NCBI GenBank assembly: GCA_005656395.1
Contig: SRSI01000052.1
Coordinates: 124,001-188,000, forward strand
From: Strongyloides papillosus
Lineage: Eukaryota; Nematoda; Chromadorea; Rhabditida; Strongyloididae
DNA length: 64,000 bases
Reading direction: 5' to 3'
Shown here piece by piece: positions 1-13,598 of the stretch (positions within the stretch are counted from its first letter, which is position 1; every line of letters starts with the position of its first letter). The notes beneath the pieces are model-generated. The model did not search any database, had not been told where the DNA came from, and saw nothing but the letters and a program-made list of their open reading frames with translations. A program made the position numbers and the translations under genes.

Positions 1-587
1 TTCGTAATCTAAATTCCATTATTAATTACTAGAATTTTTAAAATTTTATGTATAATCATTTCTTTCTTAAGTTATTTTATTCGCTTTGTTAGTAAACATT
101 AAATGCGTTTAAAAGTTAATTGAATAAGATAACATCTTAAAATATTGTTCTTATGACACTTAGTGTAAAAACGATAAAGAAACTGTGAAAAAATATAAAA
201 AAAAACCGAGTCTTAATTAAGTTAAAAATGTCTAAAATTAACTATAGAAGCACATATAAAATTTTATTTTTAAAAAGGAAGCTTTTATTCAAATTTCTCA
301 AGCAGCAATATTTTGACGCCTAATATCTTATTTTCTATAAACAAAAATTACTTAAAGGTATAAATTATTTTCAGTATAGGTGATGTTTCCTTAAAGTAAT
401 ATAGCGAAGACTTACAGATAAGGACCAGCCGAGGGGATTGTCATGATTGGCAACTTATCGAACTTAAGAATGACAGTAATTATAAACGTTCTAATGTAAA
501 ATGACGAATACTGAGTGTTTGTTGTACGAATACCTTGTCATTTTAGTAATTTTTGTAGCCACCATCAAGATTTTTCGTGGTCCCAAC
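1..587. other. Intergenic, no gene seen
   Basis: AT-rich sequence before the tRNA gene. I see no convincing coding segment or structured RNA on either strand. The short open frame overlapping the tRNA is accidental. Confidence 0.5.
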
Positions 588-659
588 GGTTCCATGGTGT
601 AGCGGTTAGCACTCAGGACTTTGAATCCTGCGACCCGAGTTCAAATCTCGGTGGAACCT
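588..659 (+). tRNA. tRNA-Gln (anticodon TTG)
   Basis: A complete cloverleaf can be folded by eye. The 7-bp acceptor stem is GGTTCCA at 588-594 paired with TGGAACC at 652-658, followed by discriminator T659. The anticodon stem CAGGA/TCCTG closes a 7-nt loop, CTTTGAA, with the anticodon TTG at 621-623. The T arm GAG-TTCAAAT-CTC is present, and the D arm carries the A-box-like TGGTGTAGCGG. The anticodon UUG reads CAA, so this is glutamine. There is no intron. The TTTT-rich tract just after position 659 would serve as a pol III terminator. Confidence 0.95.
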
Positions 660-1486
660 TACTTTTTGAAGTTATTAACTTCTTTTCTTATTCCATTCAA
701 CTGACATAAGGTAAATTCTCTACTGTCAATTAATATAACATTATTACTACACGGAATGCTTTGATTACTCTCAATTAGGTTAACAAACAATCCGAGGTAA
801 TCTAGTTTCGTCAGCATTTTTTGAAGATGTATCTTAGACCATTAATTGACGGTCTATATTATCTGTTTTATGCCGCAAGATATTATGAATATTCAAATCT
901 CTTATTACAATCTAATTTGTCGCAAGTGGCATTTATAATAGTACAAAAGTCACCTTTACATTTAATTATAAAATTTTCGCCATTGAAATGTATAAAGTTT
1001 ATAACTCATTAATGACGGTATCATTTTTAATAGACTTTATTGTTTTATTCTGAACGTTGCAATCAGCACAAATTGTTTGATTTGAAGGTCTTTTATGTAA
1101 GAAACGACACATAAAAACCGTTAATTTAAATCATATTTTTATAATAGTACTCATATTGTTTAGACCACGATATATTTAAGGATGTTTTGACTAATATATG
1201 TATTCTTTAACTACATTATTAGTAATATGAATAGTTTTACTTTTATATTTATGTGAGTGTACTTTATAAATTCTTGATAAGTACATTGTTAGTTACTCAT
1301 ATCAGTATATCGTAAAATACTTCAATTGATACATTTTAACGAAACATTATTTATTTTCCTTTACAAGTATATTGATACAATTTATGCTAATAAATATTTT
1401 GAATATACGATGTTTAAATAAAATTTCATACTTAATATTATTAATTTTTTCTAGACATATTTCTCATATTGAGAAACAACTTTAAC
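660..1486. other. Intergenic, no gene seen
   Basis: AT-rich spacer between the tRNA and the WASP-like gene. A pyrimidine-rich tract ending CTAG at about 1445-1454 lies 32 nt before the chosen start codon and looks like a splice acceptor. It could be a spliced-leader acceptor or the end of a 5' UTR intron. Nothing else is recognisable. Confidence 0.4.
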
Positions 1487-2953
1487 ATGGATGAAAATAT
1501 AGCTAATAATATTCTTTGGCATCATGAAAACGTAAAAATTATGAGAGCTATGGGACCAAATATACAATTGTTAGCTTTTGGAATAGGTGAAATTCTCCAA
1601 CCTGACTTTCATTTGGGAACATGGACATTTATACAGTCGGGTGTTGTTTGTTATGTTAAAGATTGTTTGAAAAAGACCTACTATTTGAACGTTTACAATT
1701 TTTCTGACGAATCGGAGGATACAAAATTATTATTAAATATGGAAATTAGTAAACGATTAATGGTTTGTATGAAAACACCTAATTTTATTACATTTTGTGA
1801 TTCTCTTGATAAAAATGACTATGTAGGTGCAAATTTTATCGATACCGACGAAGCAAAAGAATTTTTCGACAATTGCTGTGAAATACAAAAACGAAGGTCT
1901 TCTAAATTTAAATTTTTGAAATCGAGAAATAATTCTGCCGTCTCTTTAGGATCTCAAGGACCAGATGTATGCCAATTACTGTCGTCCTCATCATCATTAT
2001 CTTCTGGGTCATTGAACGATCAAATATCGAAATTCAAAAAACTATGGAATATAAATCCTCTTCGTTTGTTTAAAAAGAAAGCATTTTCTAAATGTGATAG
2101 CTTTACAGTCACCCCAAATTCTTCTTTTAAGGAGGAAATTGATGATTTTAAAGATCGTATTGTTAAAGCAAATTCTTCAGAAGAAGAGATAGTTAATATA
2201 TATGATAAGAAACTTTCACCACTACCTATACCTATAAAGAGTTCTACTTTCGAAAATATATCAAGAAGAGGGACTATTAGAAATTCGGCAAAAGTCAGTA
2301 GAAAGTTAACTAGAAATACAAAATCTCTATTAAATGCACGCAATAGTATTAAAGTTAATAAAAATAAAATTCACCAAAGATCAACTTTAGGTTCAATTAA
2401 GACATTAAAAATTCAAAAGGTATGCATATGACATTTTTTAATATTTTAAATTTTATTTAGAAAGCATCCAATAGTTTAAAAACTATTGAAAAAGAAGAAA
2501 ATTGTACTTTGAAAAATACTTATAATTCTCAATTTATGGATAGTTTTTCTACTAATATACCAGAGGCTCCACCATTACCACCTGAACTAGACCTCAGTAA
2601 TGCTAAAACTAATATATCAAAAATGAATAAAAAAATGCCTTCAAAAATAAAACTTTATTCAACAGACCAACCAATTCCAGAAAATCTCATAAGTGAAATA
2701 AAAAGTATGAGCATTGGTAATTTGAAAAAAGTAGAGAAATGTGAAAGAAATTTGCTAAATACAGGTATTTCTGAAAATTTAAGTGTTATGGAAGTTCTTA
2801 GAAAAAGTATGCCTATAAGGAGAAATGCTTTTGAACCTGGTAAGTTTAGTTTTCTTTTGTTATATATATATATATTTTTTTTAAGAAGAGTCTGATGATG
2901 ATGTTGATTCGGCTTGGAGTTCATCAAATTATCATTCTGATAGTGATTTCTAG
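1487..2953 (+). CDS. WASP-like actin nucleation-promoting factor (WH1-WH2-C-A)
   Basis: Exons 1487-2419, 2461-2839 and 2886-2953 join in frame to 459 aa. The WH1/EVH1 domain covers about residues 15-135 and matches WASP, including GVVCYVKDCLKKTYYLNVY and an F-x-D-x-DEAKEFF helix. The C-terminus has a WH2 actin-binding helix (ENLISEIKS...LKKV, about 384-402), a connector-like helix (SVMEVLRKSMPIRR) and an acidic tail with a Trp (EESDDDVDSAW), the Arp2/3-binding layout. I find no CRIB/GTPase-binding motif, and the proline-rich region is reduced to PEAPPLPPEL. The middle is Ser/Lys-rich linker. WASP proteins activate Arp2/3 at membranes. The start was set at the first ATG (1487) after an acceptor-like CTAG; the TTG upstream is not credible in a eukaryote. 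Confidence 0.8.
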
Positions 2954-3238
2954 TTGAATTGTATATTTGTAACAATAAATAGCTTACTAAAACTTAATTA
3001 AATTAATGAGTATTATGTTTGTTTTAATAATATTATTTATTTTCTAGTGATAAATTAATAACAATTTACAATATAATTGTATTGATATTTTATTTAATTA
3101 TTATTAATTTGAACGAAATACTTGGAATTTTACTAAATTGTACTTTATCTGCACCAGTTTAATTATAAATCTATGTGGAATTTTCATAAAAATAACTTTT
3201 AAAAAAATATAAATTTACACAAATATTTCTATATCAGA

Positions 3239-3541
3239 TTAAGATGTCGATATATTTGGATTTGGTCCAAGTATTAATTGTTTTGTTATTAGCCTTTGGT
3301 CGAGTTGATCATTTACTAAAAAAAGTATTGTCATTAAAATACAATAAAATATTAATAAAGAATTTTAAAGCGTACCTAAACTATCAATTTTTGGACCAAA
3401 ACTTAACGACAATGCTACAAGAATAATAGATATGACTGTTAGACTGATGGCAACGTATGCAACTACTTTTTTGATTCTTTCTTGATTTTGTTCTTTTATT
3501 TGTTGAATTTCAATATCTGACAGTTCAATTTTTTCATCCAT
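3239..3541 (-). CDS. Small single-pass membrane protein (80 aa), family unknown
   Basis: Exons 3541-3376 and 3315-3239 (60-nt intron, donor GTACGC, acceptor TTTTTTTAG) give 80 aa. A charged N-terminal stretch of about 25 residues (MDEKIELSDIEIQQIKEQNQ) is followed by one hydrophobic helix (VVAYVAISLTVISIILVALS, about 26-45). A short polar tail then begins SFGPKID. No signal peptide is evident, so a cytosolic N-terminus is likely. The splice restores an open frame and the composition looks coding, but I do not recognise the family. A distant resemblance to InaF-motif single-pass proteins is possible. It is convergent with the WASP-like gene. Confidence 0.6.
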
Positions 3542-6500
3542 TATTATTATTATTAATTATAATATTAAATAGATAATCAAATTTTATAACTTTTTAAAGT
3601 ATTTGATAGATGTTTTGAATCTAATCTAAAATTTCTTACTTATCATTCAATTTTAAAAATACAGAAATAAAATATTAAAAGTAATGTTAAATAACATAAA
3701 TCTTGAAATAACGCTCTAATTATCAACAGATTAATGCACTTTTATAATTAGTAAATAAAGAACAAAAATTCTGTCGTATTGTTATAAATGCAATTATAAC
3801 ATATTTTTTTTGACACCATTTAACTATTTATGAAAATCGATTGTAATTATTAGTTAAATTATAATAGTTTTAAACTTTCTTATAGTAGATTATATTTAGT
3901 ATAATAATATTTAGATATATTTGCAATTAATTATATCTAAGTTATAAAAGTATCTTGAAAATTCCACTTTATAAAGTAATTTTAATAAAATTAATTTCAT
4001 TATAGTCATTATAAGTTTTTTATCAACAGTTACAACAACAAAACTGAGATATTTTTGTTATTTATTGTCATACTATTATAAATGTGTAATAATTGTATAG
4101 TATTTATAAATTTAAAATCCATTTAAAATTCTTAATTAAACATATTACATAAAATATTACATAATTAAGTTTAATAATTTTATCAAGATATTATCTCAAA
4201 CTTATAATATAATTTTTTATTTAATAATATAGTTAATAATGGAAAAGTAAGTAATATTATGATTTAATAAAAACTTTTGGAAAATTATTGAATTAATTTG
4301 TTTAAAAATATAAAATAAAAAAGTTATTACGATTATTTAAAGTTACTTTACGTGTTGTGGATTTTAAAATATTTTAACGAAAGTAATATATTTAATTATA
4401 ATGACATAAAATTTTGTTACATTTAATTCACAATTAAAAAATTTAGAAATAGTTAGAATTTATTAATTAATTATAATACTTTTTAAACAAAAGATATATT
4501 TTATAAAGTAGTAGAAATGATAATTATCAAAAAGATATATATTTATGTTAAAAAAATATATCTGTAAATTTTTTTTTAAAGATAGGCCAAAATTTTTTTA
4601 TTCATTATTCATTTAGTCATACTAATCGTTTAAAAAAATTGGCCTTTATATTCTTAGTTAGTTTTTCTTAAGAGTTTATTTGAAATAGCTTGTGCCGTTT
4701 TTGACTTTTGGTTAAGGAAAAAATGAAAAATAGTATATTAAGGATTTCAACAAGACATCAAAAATGTGGTTTACTTTACTGAATATGTTATTATTAAGGG
4801 TTTGTAATTAAAAAAATTATTAATATCTCTATGTTGAGAAATCAAGAAGCTATTAGTGCTATATTTTTATTATTTTATGTTAAAATATTTTTTCATTTTA
4901 ACAATTTTATAAAACTACTAAATCTCTACTGGCTGGCTTGAATATATTAAAGAATGAAATGTAGCTGTCATCATCAATATATTTTACATAATATAGACAG
5001 GTTTCTATTATAAGACTTTTATGTTGAATAATTATTTTTAAATAAAATATAAAAAAAACATATATATATGCATATGCATGGAGAAGATTATCGCGGGATT
5101 AAATAAGTAATATGATAACAATGACTGTCAACATTTATTCTGTTTATATTTAAAGATATATGCCAAAAGAAAATACATTATAAAGGAGTACACTTGTTTA
5201 TAGAAACAAAAGAGTATCATTTTGTTTACTGAAAAAGGTAAAAGAATAAAATATGAAATTTAAGTATATTGCAGATGTTAAAAAAATAGTAAGTAACTAT
5301 AAGAAGTATCCACATAATTGAAAAAATTATATGTTTTTGTAATAAAATATCATATAGTATACATTTTTATTAGATAAATTTTAATTATAGAGTTGCACAA
5401 AATATAAAGAATCTAATATTTAGAATTATAAAATATTATAACTTCAAAATGGCTCAAATCACATCATTAAATCAATTAATTTATGGTTAATAATATGATA
5501 ATTATTAACAAAAAACACTAAACTTTTTTTCTATAAAAATATTTGAAATGAATAAAATTATTATTCAAAAAATTTAATGAAAGTATCATCAAAAGATTTT
5601 ATAAAAATATTTTTCAAGGTTAATCAAGCATTGAGATTTAGAATAAATTATTGAGGCAAAAATATTTATAATACATTTACCAAGTTATATCTAAATAATT
5701 TGATGTTTAGTTAATAATTATTACATAATATATAAAATTTCTACATATAATTTTACAATTGTTTAATAAATAACATAAAATACTATAATTTTCTAAATGG
5801 ATTTTAAATATTATTTTTCAATAAATAATATCTATAAAATTATAATAATAGTCTGTGTTAAAAATAATAACCATTTAAAGTTATGTATAGTTTATAGGAT
5901 GGCACATATATTACGTCAATAGTTATTTTATATTGACTGTTAATATTTTGTTTATTAATGTCTACTTACAATTTTTATATTTATAAAGAAAAATACTTAT
6001 ATTTTTCTATAAATATTAATACAAATTTGGAGTACATGCAAGAAAATTTACTATAAAATGAACAAAATTTTATGTATTAAAAACTTTTATCCCTTTATTT
6101 ACATAATTAGAAGTTTCTTTTGTTTATATTATTTTATTTTGGCAAAAAGTAAAATAAAATAGATATAAATAGTAAAGAAATGTAGATAAATAAAAATAAA
6201 TTATACATACGTTTCACTCAATTTCTCAACAAGCAATTATAAATTAGTTTTAAATAATTAATAATGAAAACTTGTATAAAAAGTCTAATATATATGATAA
6301 AAACCCCTCTTGAATAATAAGAATTAGATTTAAATCTCTATTTAATCTGTCAAAATTTTAAAAATGTGATGATAAAAATTGTTATTAACTAAATAAATTG
6401 CAATTAAGAATATATATAAAGTAAAAATTTTATTAATAAAGAACAATTTTACCAATGTATATTATTATTTTTATATTTAGAAAAACTATGTAAATGCAAT

Positions 6501-8673
6501 GGAAATTGATAATGAATTTCTTAAATTTATTGTAAAACTAAATTTAAAGTTTACTTCATCTATATATTTTTGAAAATAATGTCATTAAAAATCTGTAGTT
6601 TTTTTTTAGAATATATATAACTATGCACTATAAATAAAATGTACTTTTTATGAAAATTTTTTTAAAATTTATAAGATGATCTCTTATTTTATGTGATTTA
6701 TCAAAAAGTAATTTGACCTTAGTGTTATTTATAAAGTAATAATACTGTTTTTCTTAATTAGTTTATTTTTTAACGCATAAAAACATAATTAGTGCAGTTT
6801 TTACATTTTTTAATCATAAACTGTATATACATTATTTGCTAAATTAAGGTACTGTCCTTGATCTTTGGCTATTTAAAAAGTAAACCATAAAAGTTTATTC
6901 CTACATATTCTTTTTTTAATGCATAGTGCCAATTTATTGTACTATGCATAAATGGTATTTTATTTTTTTAGACGCTTTAAAACGATTTATACCTCTACTA
7001 ATAATGTATATAATTGTGTATTTTTGTTGTGAATACGAATTACTTATATTGTCCATACTTAAGACAATTTTTTACATTTTATTATATCCAAACCTTATTT
7101 GTTAAAACTTTTTTTTAAAACAATTTCTAAAATTCATTGGTTTTTTTAAATATTAATAACTTTTTAGTAAATAACACTTAATTTTTAGTAAACTTATTTA
7201 CTTTATAAATATTCAAAATATTTTGGTATATCACTTTATAGTTTAGTATGTATAGTTTCAATAAAAGTCAAATAGAAAGTTGTAGCAATTAGATTGTATG
7301 TTAAAATTAAAAACAGCCATAATTTTTAATTATAAAAGTAAGAAGTATATAAAAAAAATTGTTTTTAATAGATAAAAGACCAAGTTTACTAATATCTTCT
7401 TCATTATAAATGATAAGATTGGCTTCTATTTTTCATGGACAAAAACATTTTATCATTACAATAGTTTATCTTTGTGGAAAACAATATTGTTTAATGGAAA
7501 ATGAAGTAGAATATGTTAACAAGGATGGTTTAGCACGCCAGAATTTAAAAATTATCATGTATTTTAAATATATATAGAAAAACAAATGATTTTTTAATGT
7601 GTATAACTAAAAAAATAAAATAAATAAATAGTCTATACAATTTTTTCTCCGTATATGAGGGTAAAACAGCAAAGAATAATAACATGACATTTGATTTTTT
7701 TCTACGGAAAAATAAAATTTATAATTCCTATCACGTATATTTTTCGTTCATATATCTTGAAGTTACTTAACTATTCTAAATATTTCTGTAAAAAAACAAG
7801 ATTAAAAGATATATCTTAGCAACTTTTAAAAAAATTTTAAGACAAAATATTAATACAAATACTTTTCTTTATAGGTATAAAATATGCAATTAGCATTTAT
7901 TTAAATATGTACTTTATTAAATGTGTGGTTAAATATGTTAACAGTATTTTCATAATCTTTAAGATGTACTTCATCCACGTAATGAAAAAATAATTTATAA
8001 AAGAAAGTAAAAAAACAATAAATATAAAGCAATGATTTTAAAAGGAATTTAAATCACATGTTTTCTTTATTAAAATTAATATTTAAAATCTAAAAGAAAT
8101 TAAATTTTTTTTTACAATCTTTTGAAAATTGTATGTTAAAAGTGGTGTATTAGGAAAACACTTTCTTTAAAAATATTACTTTAGGAGTATGTAAAACAAC
8201 TTGACAAGAAAAAATATTTTGGTAATAAAATAACATTCTAATTCCAAGCATTTAAATTTTAACGATTATATAGTTATTATACTGTAAATTTATTAAGTTA
8301 ACATTGTCACTAAAATGATGCCTTTGATAAAAAAATTTAAGTATGTAGCTTTGGTATACTATAAAATATAACAATTAAGATAAGTAATAAAAAAGAATGT
8401 TAAAAACAATAATAACATGTCACTAAATTAGTTATTTAAATATACCTTCTTTATTTAAGCATTTAAATATATATATATGTTTGAGCAAAAAATTATCCAA
8501 CTGTTTTGTACATTTATTTTAGTAATAATTAAATTAAGTGTTTGATAATACTTATGAAAAATATACTACAAATTTTTAGTATATTAACAAAAATGTTTTC
8601 AAGGTTTTAAAAAAAATTAATAAATAAAATTTTAATACTTATGTATATATACATTTAAAACAAAAAGTGTGAT
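3542..8673. other. 5.1 kb AT-rich gene desert
   Basis: No open frame on either strand looks coding, and no RNA gene or long repeat was recognised. It holds scattered A/T homopolymers and a short AT dinucleotide run near 5060. One small imperfect inverted repeat has arms at 4584-4600 and 4631-4645, each containing AGGCCAA/TTGGCCT. The 3' UTR of the ABC transporter probably lies at the right edge. Confidence 0.5.
4584..4645. repeat. Short imperfect inverted repeat
   Basis: Left arm AGGCCAAAATTTTTTTA (4584-4600) pairs with right arm TAAAAAAATTGGCCT (4631-4645) with two unpaired As and a 30-nt loop. It stands out only because AGGCC is rare in this AT-rich desert. Function unknown. Confidence 0.4.
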
Positions 8674-11600
8674 TTAATCTTCTCGATGACTTTTTTCGTG
8701 CATTGCTGATAAGCGAAGGAAAACTTGTTCCAGTGAATTTTGTGTAATTGAATAATCCTTAATTGTTGATATTGTTTCATTTGAGGAATCATAAGTATAT
8801 TTTAACTTTAGATTTTCAACAAATTCATACAAAACACTCCACGGTAAATCATTTTTAGGGATATTCCACCTTAAAATATTACTTGATGTTTTGATGTCGG
8901 CAGATGAACATTTAAATTTTGAAATAATTATATCGTTTATTTCATTAAATATCGTTGGTGTTGGATTTTTAAATGAAATTTCAAGTATATAATCTAAACC
9001 AAATTTTGATTTTAAATGTTGACTTGTTCCAATATGAGAAAGTTTCCCCTTGTTCATAAATCCAATTTTAGTACATAATGTTTCACATTCATCCATTGAA
9101 TGAGATGTTAAAAGGATAGATTGATTTCGTTTTCGAACCTCTGTCAACAGATTCCAAATAGCTCTCCTAGCTTTTGGATCAATTCCAGAAGTTGGTTCAT
9201 CCAAAAATATCATTCCTGTATTTGCCATTATAGCAATAGACAAAGAAATTTTCCTTTTTTGCCCACCACTTAATTTCTTAAACTGCTTCTTAGAGTGACT
9301 AAACATATCAACACTTTTAAGTGCATATTCAGATCTTTCTTCATAATCAGTGAATCCATTAAGTTGACATAAAATATTCATTAACTCATAAGATGATAAA
9401 TCTGGTAATAATGCATCAAATTGTGGACAATATCCAATACATGGTTTATTGTTTATAGAAATATTTTTTATATAAGCTTCTCCAGAAGTAGGTAACGTAG
9501 TACCTGTTAACATGTTAAAAGTAGATGTTTTTCCAGCTCCATTTATTCCAAGCAATCCAAAGCAATCTTTTTCATTAACACCAAATGATAAATCATTTAC
9601 AGCCCGGAATTTTCCATAATTTTTTGTTAAATTCTTTACACATAATGGTAATCTAACACCTTCAGTACTACTAATCCATTCGATTTCTTTATTAACATCG
9701 TTATCACACACATCTTGAATAATATTATCATTTAAAGTATTAGTTTTAAAATAAATTACATTCCATAAGTCATAAATTAATTTCCTTATTTTCCTTGATT
9801 GTATTAGAAATAATAAAGACAAATTTATGCTGCCTGAAATAATAAATAATATATAGTTGTTCTTCAAAGTACTATTGCTTCGAATTGTACTATCTATTTC
9901 ATCAAAATCTTTCAATTTTAATAATACATCAATAAAATTATATCCAGGTACTAGTATTTTCATAACATTGTCAATATTATTACTAAGTTGAGTACCCTTT
10001 ATAAAAACTATTATATTGATAATTATGACCATAATAATTGGTGTTATTTGATGAAATGATATCATTACCGAATTTGCTTTTGAAGGTGTGTTGAAGAAAA
10101 ATGACATCCAACAAATAAAAGGAAATACAGCAAAATAAAATAGTATACAAAGTAATATTAGATGTCCATATTGTTGATTGAAGGTTGATAGTATAATTGA
10201 TGAAGCAACATAGAATAACATAATAATAGAATATATAAAAAAATTGAAAAAGTAAAATGATATCCAATATGTTATGATATTTAATTTTGTTAAAAGTTGT
10301 TGATGCTTATATTTTGAAACACGTTCATCAACTAAAAGATCCACAAAACAAGACAAAATACTGTTAAGTGATAAGAATATAAATCCAATAAGTATCATTG
10401 TCTTATACTTCAAATCAAATGAATCATCCATGTTAATATTACTTCTTTCAACATCAAAAATTGTAACACTTGTTTTGATAAAATCTTTCCTAATATTGCA
10501 CATAACATTAAAAAATATATGAATTATATAGAAAATAGAATGATAAGCATTTCCATTAAATAACAATAAAGTTGAATTATCCCGAACGTTTGTCCTTGCA
10601 CCTATTCCAAATGGTAGTTCCATTAATGATTCTTTTATAAAATAATTTGTTAGATTTTCATTTGGATTTAATACACTTATTTTAAATTCTTTAAATGATT
10701 TCAAATAATCATAAAAGCCTTTTACTAATGAGCTATTTGTAGATGTAACATCTTGTAATGGAACCTTTATTGGTCCCAATAAATTAACGTTTGAACTTAT
10801 TGTTTTTTCATATACCATAAAATTTCTAAAAAAAGTTATAAACATTTCAGCTCCAATAAATAATAAAATGAATGGAAGGTTCCTCAGTAAATTTGAAAAA
10901 ACGTTTCTCTTGTAGTAGTATATTTGTTTTCGAAAAAGTGCAATAAGTTGATTGTAAAATAATTTAATTCCAGAAACTTTACTATAACCATTATCAGAAG
11001 AAATAAGTCTAGCGTATTTAACAGCAGAATCAGTTTCATCTTCTCCAAAATCGGCTAATTCACCAACTTTCAAAAACACTTGTTCAAGAGTGTTTAAGCT
11101 CAATCCATAGGATTTTATCTGAAGCTTACTACTACTTCTTTCTAATTCTTTAAACAATTCAGAAAATTTATATTTCTCACTAATGGGCAAAATTAAAGAA
11201 AATTGTCCAGAGGTATCTTTTGTATTTATTTCAGTTTGTGGTATAATTCTTTTAACAAATTCAAATATATTTTCCTTTATAAAATTAGAGTCATGTTCCA
11301 AACTAAATGTCAATTGATAGCCTGTACCAAATCTTTTTTTCAAAAAGTCACTCGTTCCATCACATAAAATACGTCCTTTTCCCATTATAATAATCCTATC
11401 TCCCATAGAATCTGCTTCATCCATATAATGAGTGGTTAGTAAAATAGCTCTTGATTTTTTTTCTTCATTTAAAAGTAATGTAACATCCTGTCTTGCTTCT
11501 ACATCCATACCTGAGGTAGGTTCATCTAAGAATACAATTTCACATCCGCTACATAAAGCCATACAAACTGATAATTTTCTTTTCATTCCTCCAGATAAAT

Positions 11601-13598
11601 TATCACAATATTCGTTTACCTTATCAATAAGTTTAAGCCTTTCCAAATAATTAACAACATCACAGTAATTTCTATTTTCTTTAGAAAGATCTCCCGAAAC
11701 TCTTCCGAAAATCCCCTTTTTCAACAGAACGATAAATTTTAATTGCTCCCCAACAGTCAATTTATTAAATATAGGATTATCTTGAGGGCAATATCCAATA
11801 TTTCTTCTAAACTCATTTATATTTTCATATAAATGTTTTCCGAATATTTTAATATCACCAAATGTTGGTGCTGTAATACCAGTTAGCATGGCGAATGTTG
11901 TACTTTTTCCAGCACCATTATGACCAAGGAGAACAGTTGTACTACCTTTTTTAATTGAAAAAGAAATTCCATCAACGGCATTTTCTCCATTTGATTTCCA
12001 TGATTTAATTAAATTTTTAGCTTCTAAAATAGCATTTTCACTCCATATAAGATCGGATTCTCTAATAGTTTCTGATTCACTGTCACTTGTTGAAAGAGAT
12101 ATACGATCATAGTCATTTTTATAATCGAATTGTATTGGTAAATATGTTGAAAGAAATTGTTTAAATGACATGGGTATTGAATTATCTTTTGGAAACAAAG
12201 CATCAAGGAAAAATGTTAATAATAACATTATCCATCCATCTAATACTAACATAAATATTGCATTACCCAAAGAAAAACTGCTAGAATTTGAGAAAAATAT
12301 ATTCCATATTGTAATAGATTTGGAGGAATTTTCAATATGACAGAAAATATTTATAGCAAAATTGAAGGCTGCCATCATATTTAAAGAATAAAGAAAACAC
12401 AAACCTTTTTGAACACGATTTGGCGTATATGCTGATACCAATATATGCATAAATGCAAGTACCAATATAGTTATTGTAGTTGCTGTAGAAGATGTTTTGC
12501 AAAATGATGTAATAAATAAAGCAAAGCAAGCTAATGAAAATCCAAATGAAAAGATGATAATATAAAATATGATTGATGTTGACGTCTAATTTTAAATGTT
12601 GAATGAGATAATATTAATTTTAAAAAACTTACTTTTAAAATCATTACAAGTGGAAAACTCATTATTGCAATGTTAATAAAAATTTTTGATAGAGTTATTG
12701 TAAAATGTGATAAAAACCAAGGTATTGCTTTGACACCATTAGCATGGAGATAAGCCTTCATTTTTGATTCTCGTTCTGAAACAATATCCCTTACGGTATG
12801 AATTACAGTAAAAGTAAGTACAAATAACCACAATAAAGGAATTTTACCAATAAATGAAAATATTATATCATCATGAAATTCAGGTAATGGCATTCTTTGT
12901 AAAGATAAATTCGATGTGTCTAACTTTTTCATGAAATTATTTAAAAATATGTCATTTATAGCAACTTGAAAAGTAATAATTCCAGATGACCAATATGGTG
13001 GTTGTTTTGGTAGAGTGAAATAATCTGGAGAACGTGCGAAAACGTCACCATCAATCCACTGTGTTTTTTCCATCCACTGATTATCAGGTAAATTTGGTTG
13101 TATAAATTTATATTTTAAACCATCTTGTTCACTTATATTTTGAAAGTGAATAGATGCAATATATGGATTGCATTGATATGAATCATTACTATATTTTTTC
13201 TTATATACATCTAAAACTTCCTTTTCGTCTTTTTTCCTTAATAAAGTAATTTTGTTTGGATACCTTCTTTCAAATTCTTCGAGAAGTAGTTTGGAATTAT
13301 TTGGTGGAATAGAATCGCTTAACGTGTACATAACAATGGCTTTTTGTCTTTCAAAACAATTTGTCCAAATTTTCGGTAGCATCCAAATATTAAGATTAGT
13401 ATCACTTTCATTTCCAAGTATTGGAACTTCCTTAAATACATATGGTTTCGTTACAGTATGGCCATTTTGTGGTATTATATATCTTTCAAATAGAAATATT
13501 ATAATTGGAAATACGAATTCTAAGATAAGCCATACTTTTGATCTCCATAGTACAATTAAATTTTTGTAGAGTAATAAAAATAAATGAGCAAAAAACAT
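8674..13598 (-). CDS. ABCA-family full-length ABC transporter
   Basis: Exons 13598-12633 and 12585-8674 (47-nt intron, GTAAGT..TTAG) join in phase 0 to 1625 aa, a typical length for nematode ABCA (ced-7/abt) proteins. The order is a TM helix near residues 15-40, a large luminal loop, a TM block, NBD1, a second TM helix plus loop and TM block, then NBD2. NBD1 has Walker A GHNGAGKST (about 543), signature LSGGMKRKLS, Walker B IVFLDEPTSGMD and H-loop TTHYMDEAD. NBD2 has Walker A GINGAGKTST (about 1335), LSGGQKRKIS, MIFLDEPTSGID and TSHSMDE. All catalytic residues are present, so it should be an active ATPase. ABCA proteins move lipids across membranes, and CED-7 acts in corpse engulfment. Which paralogue this is cannot be decided here. 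One intron in 4.9 kb is notably few. Confidence 0.95.

Noticed and set aside
515..709. 64-codon open frame across the tRNA
   Set aside because: It reads through a perfect tRNA-Gln gene and has no protein-like content.
8674..13598. Two separate half-transporters
   Set aside because: The 47-nt intron with perfect sites joins the frames and restores the expected TM segment, giving one full ABCA protein.
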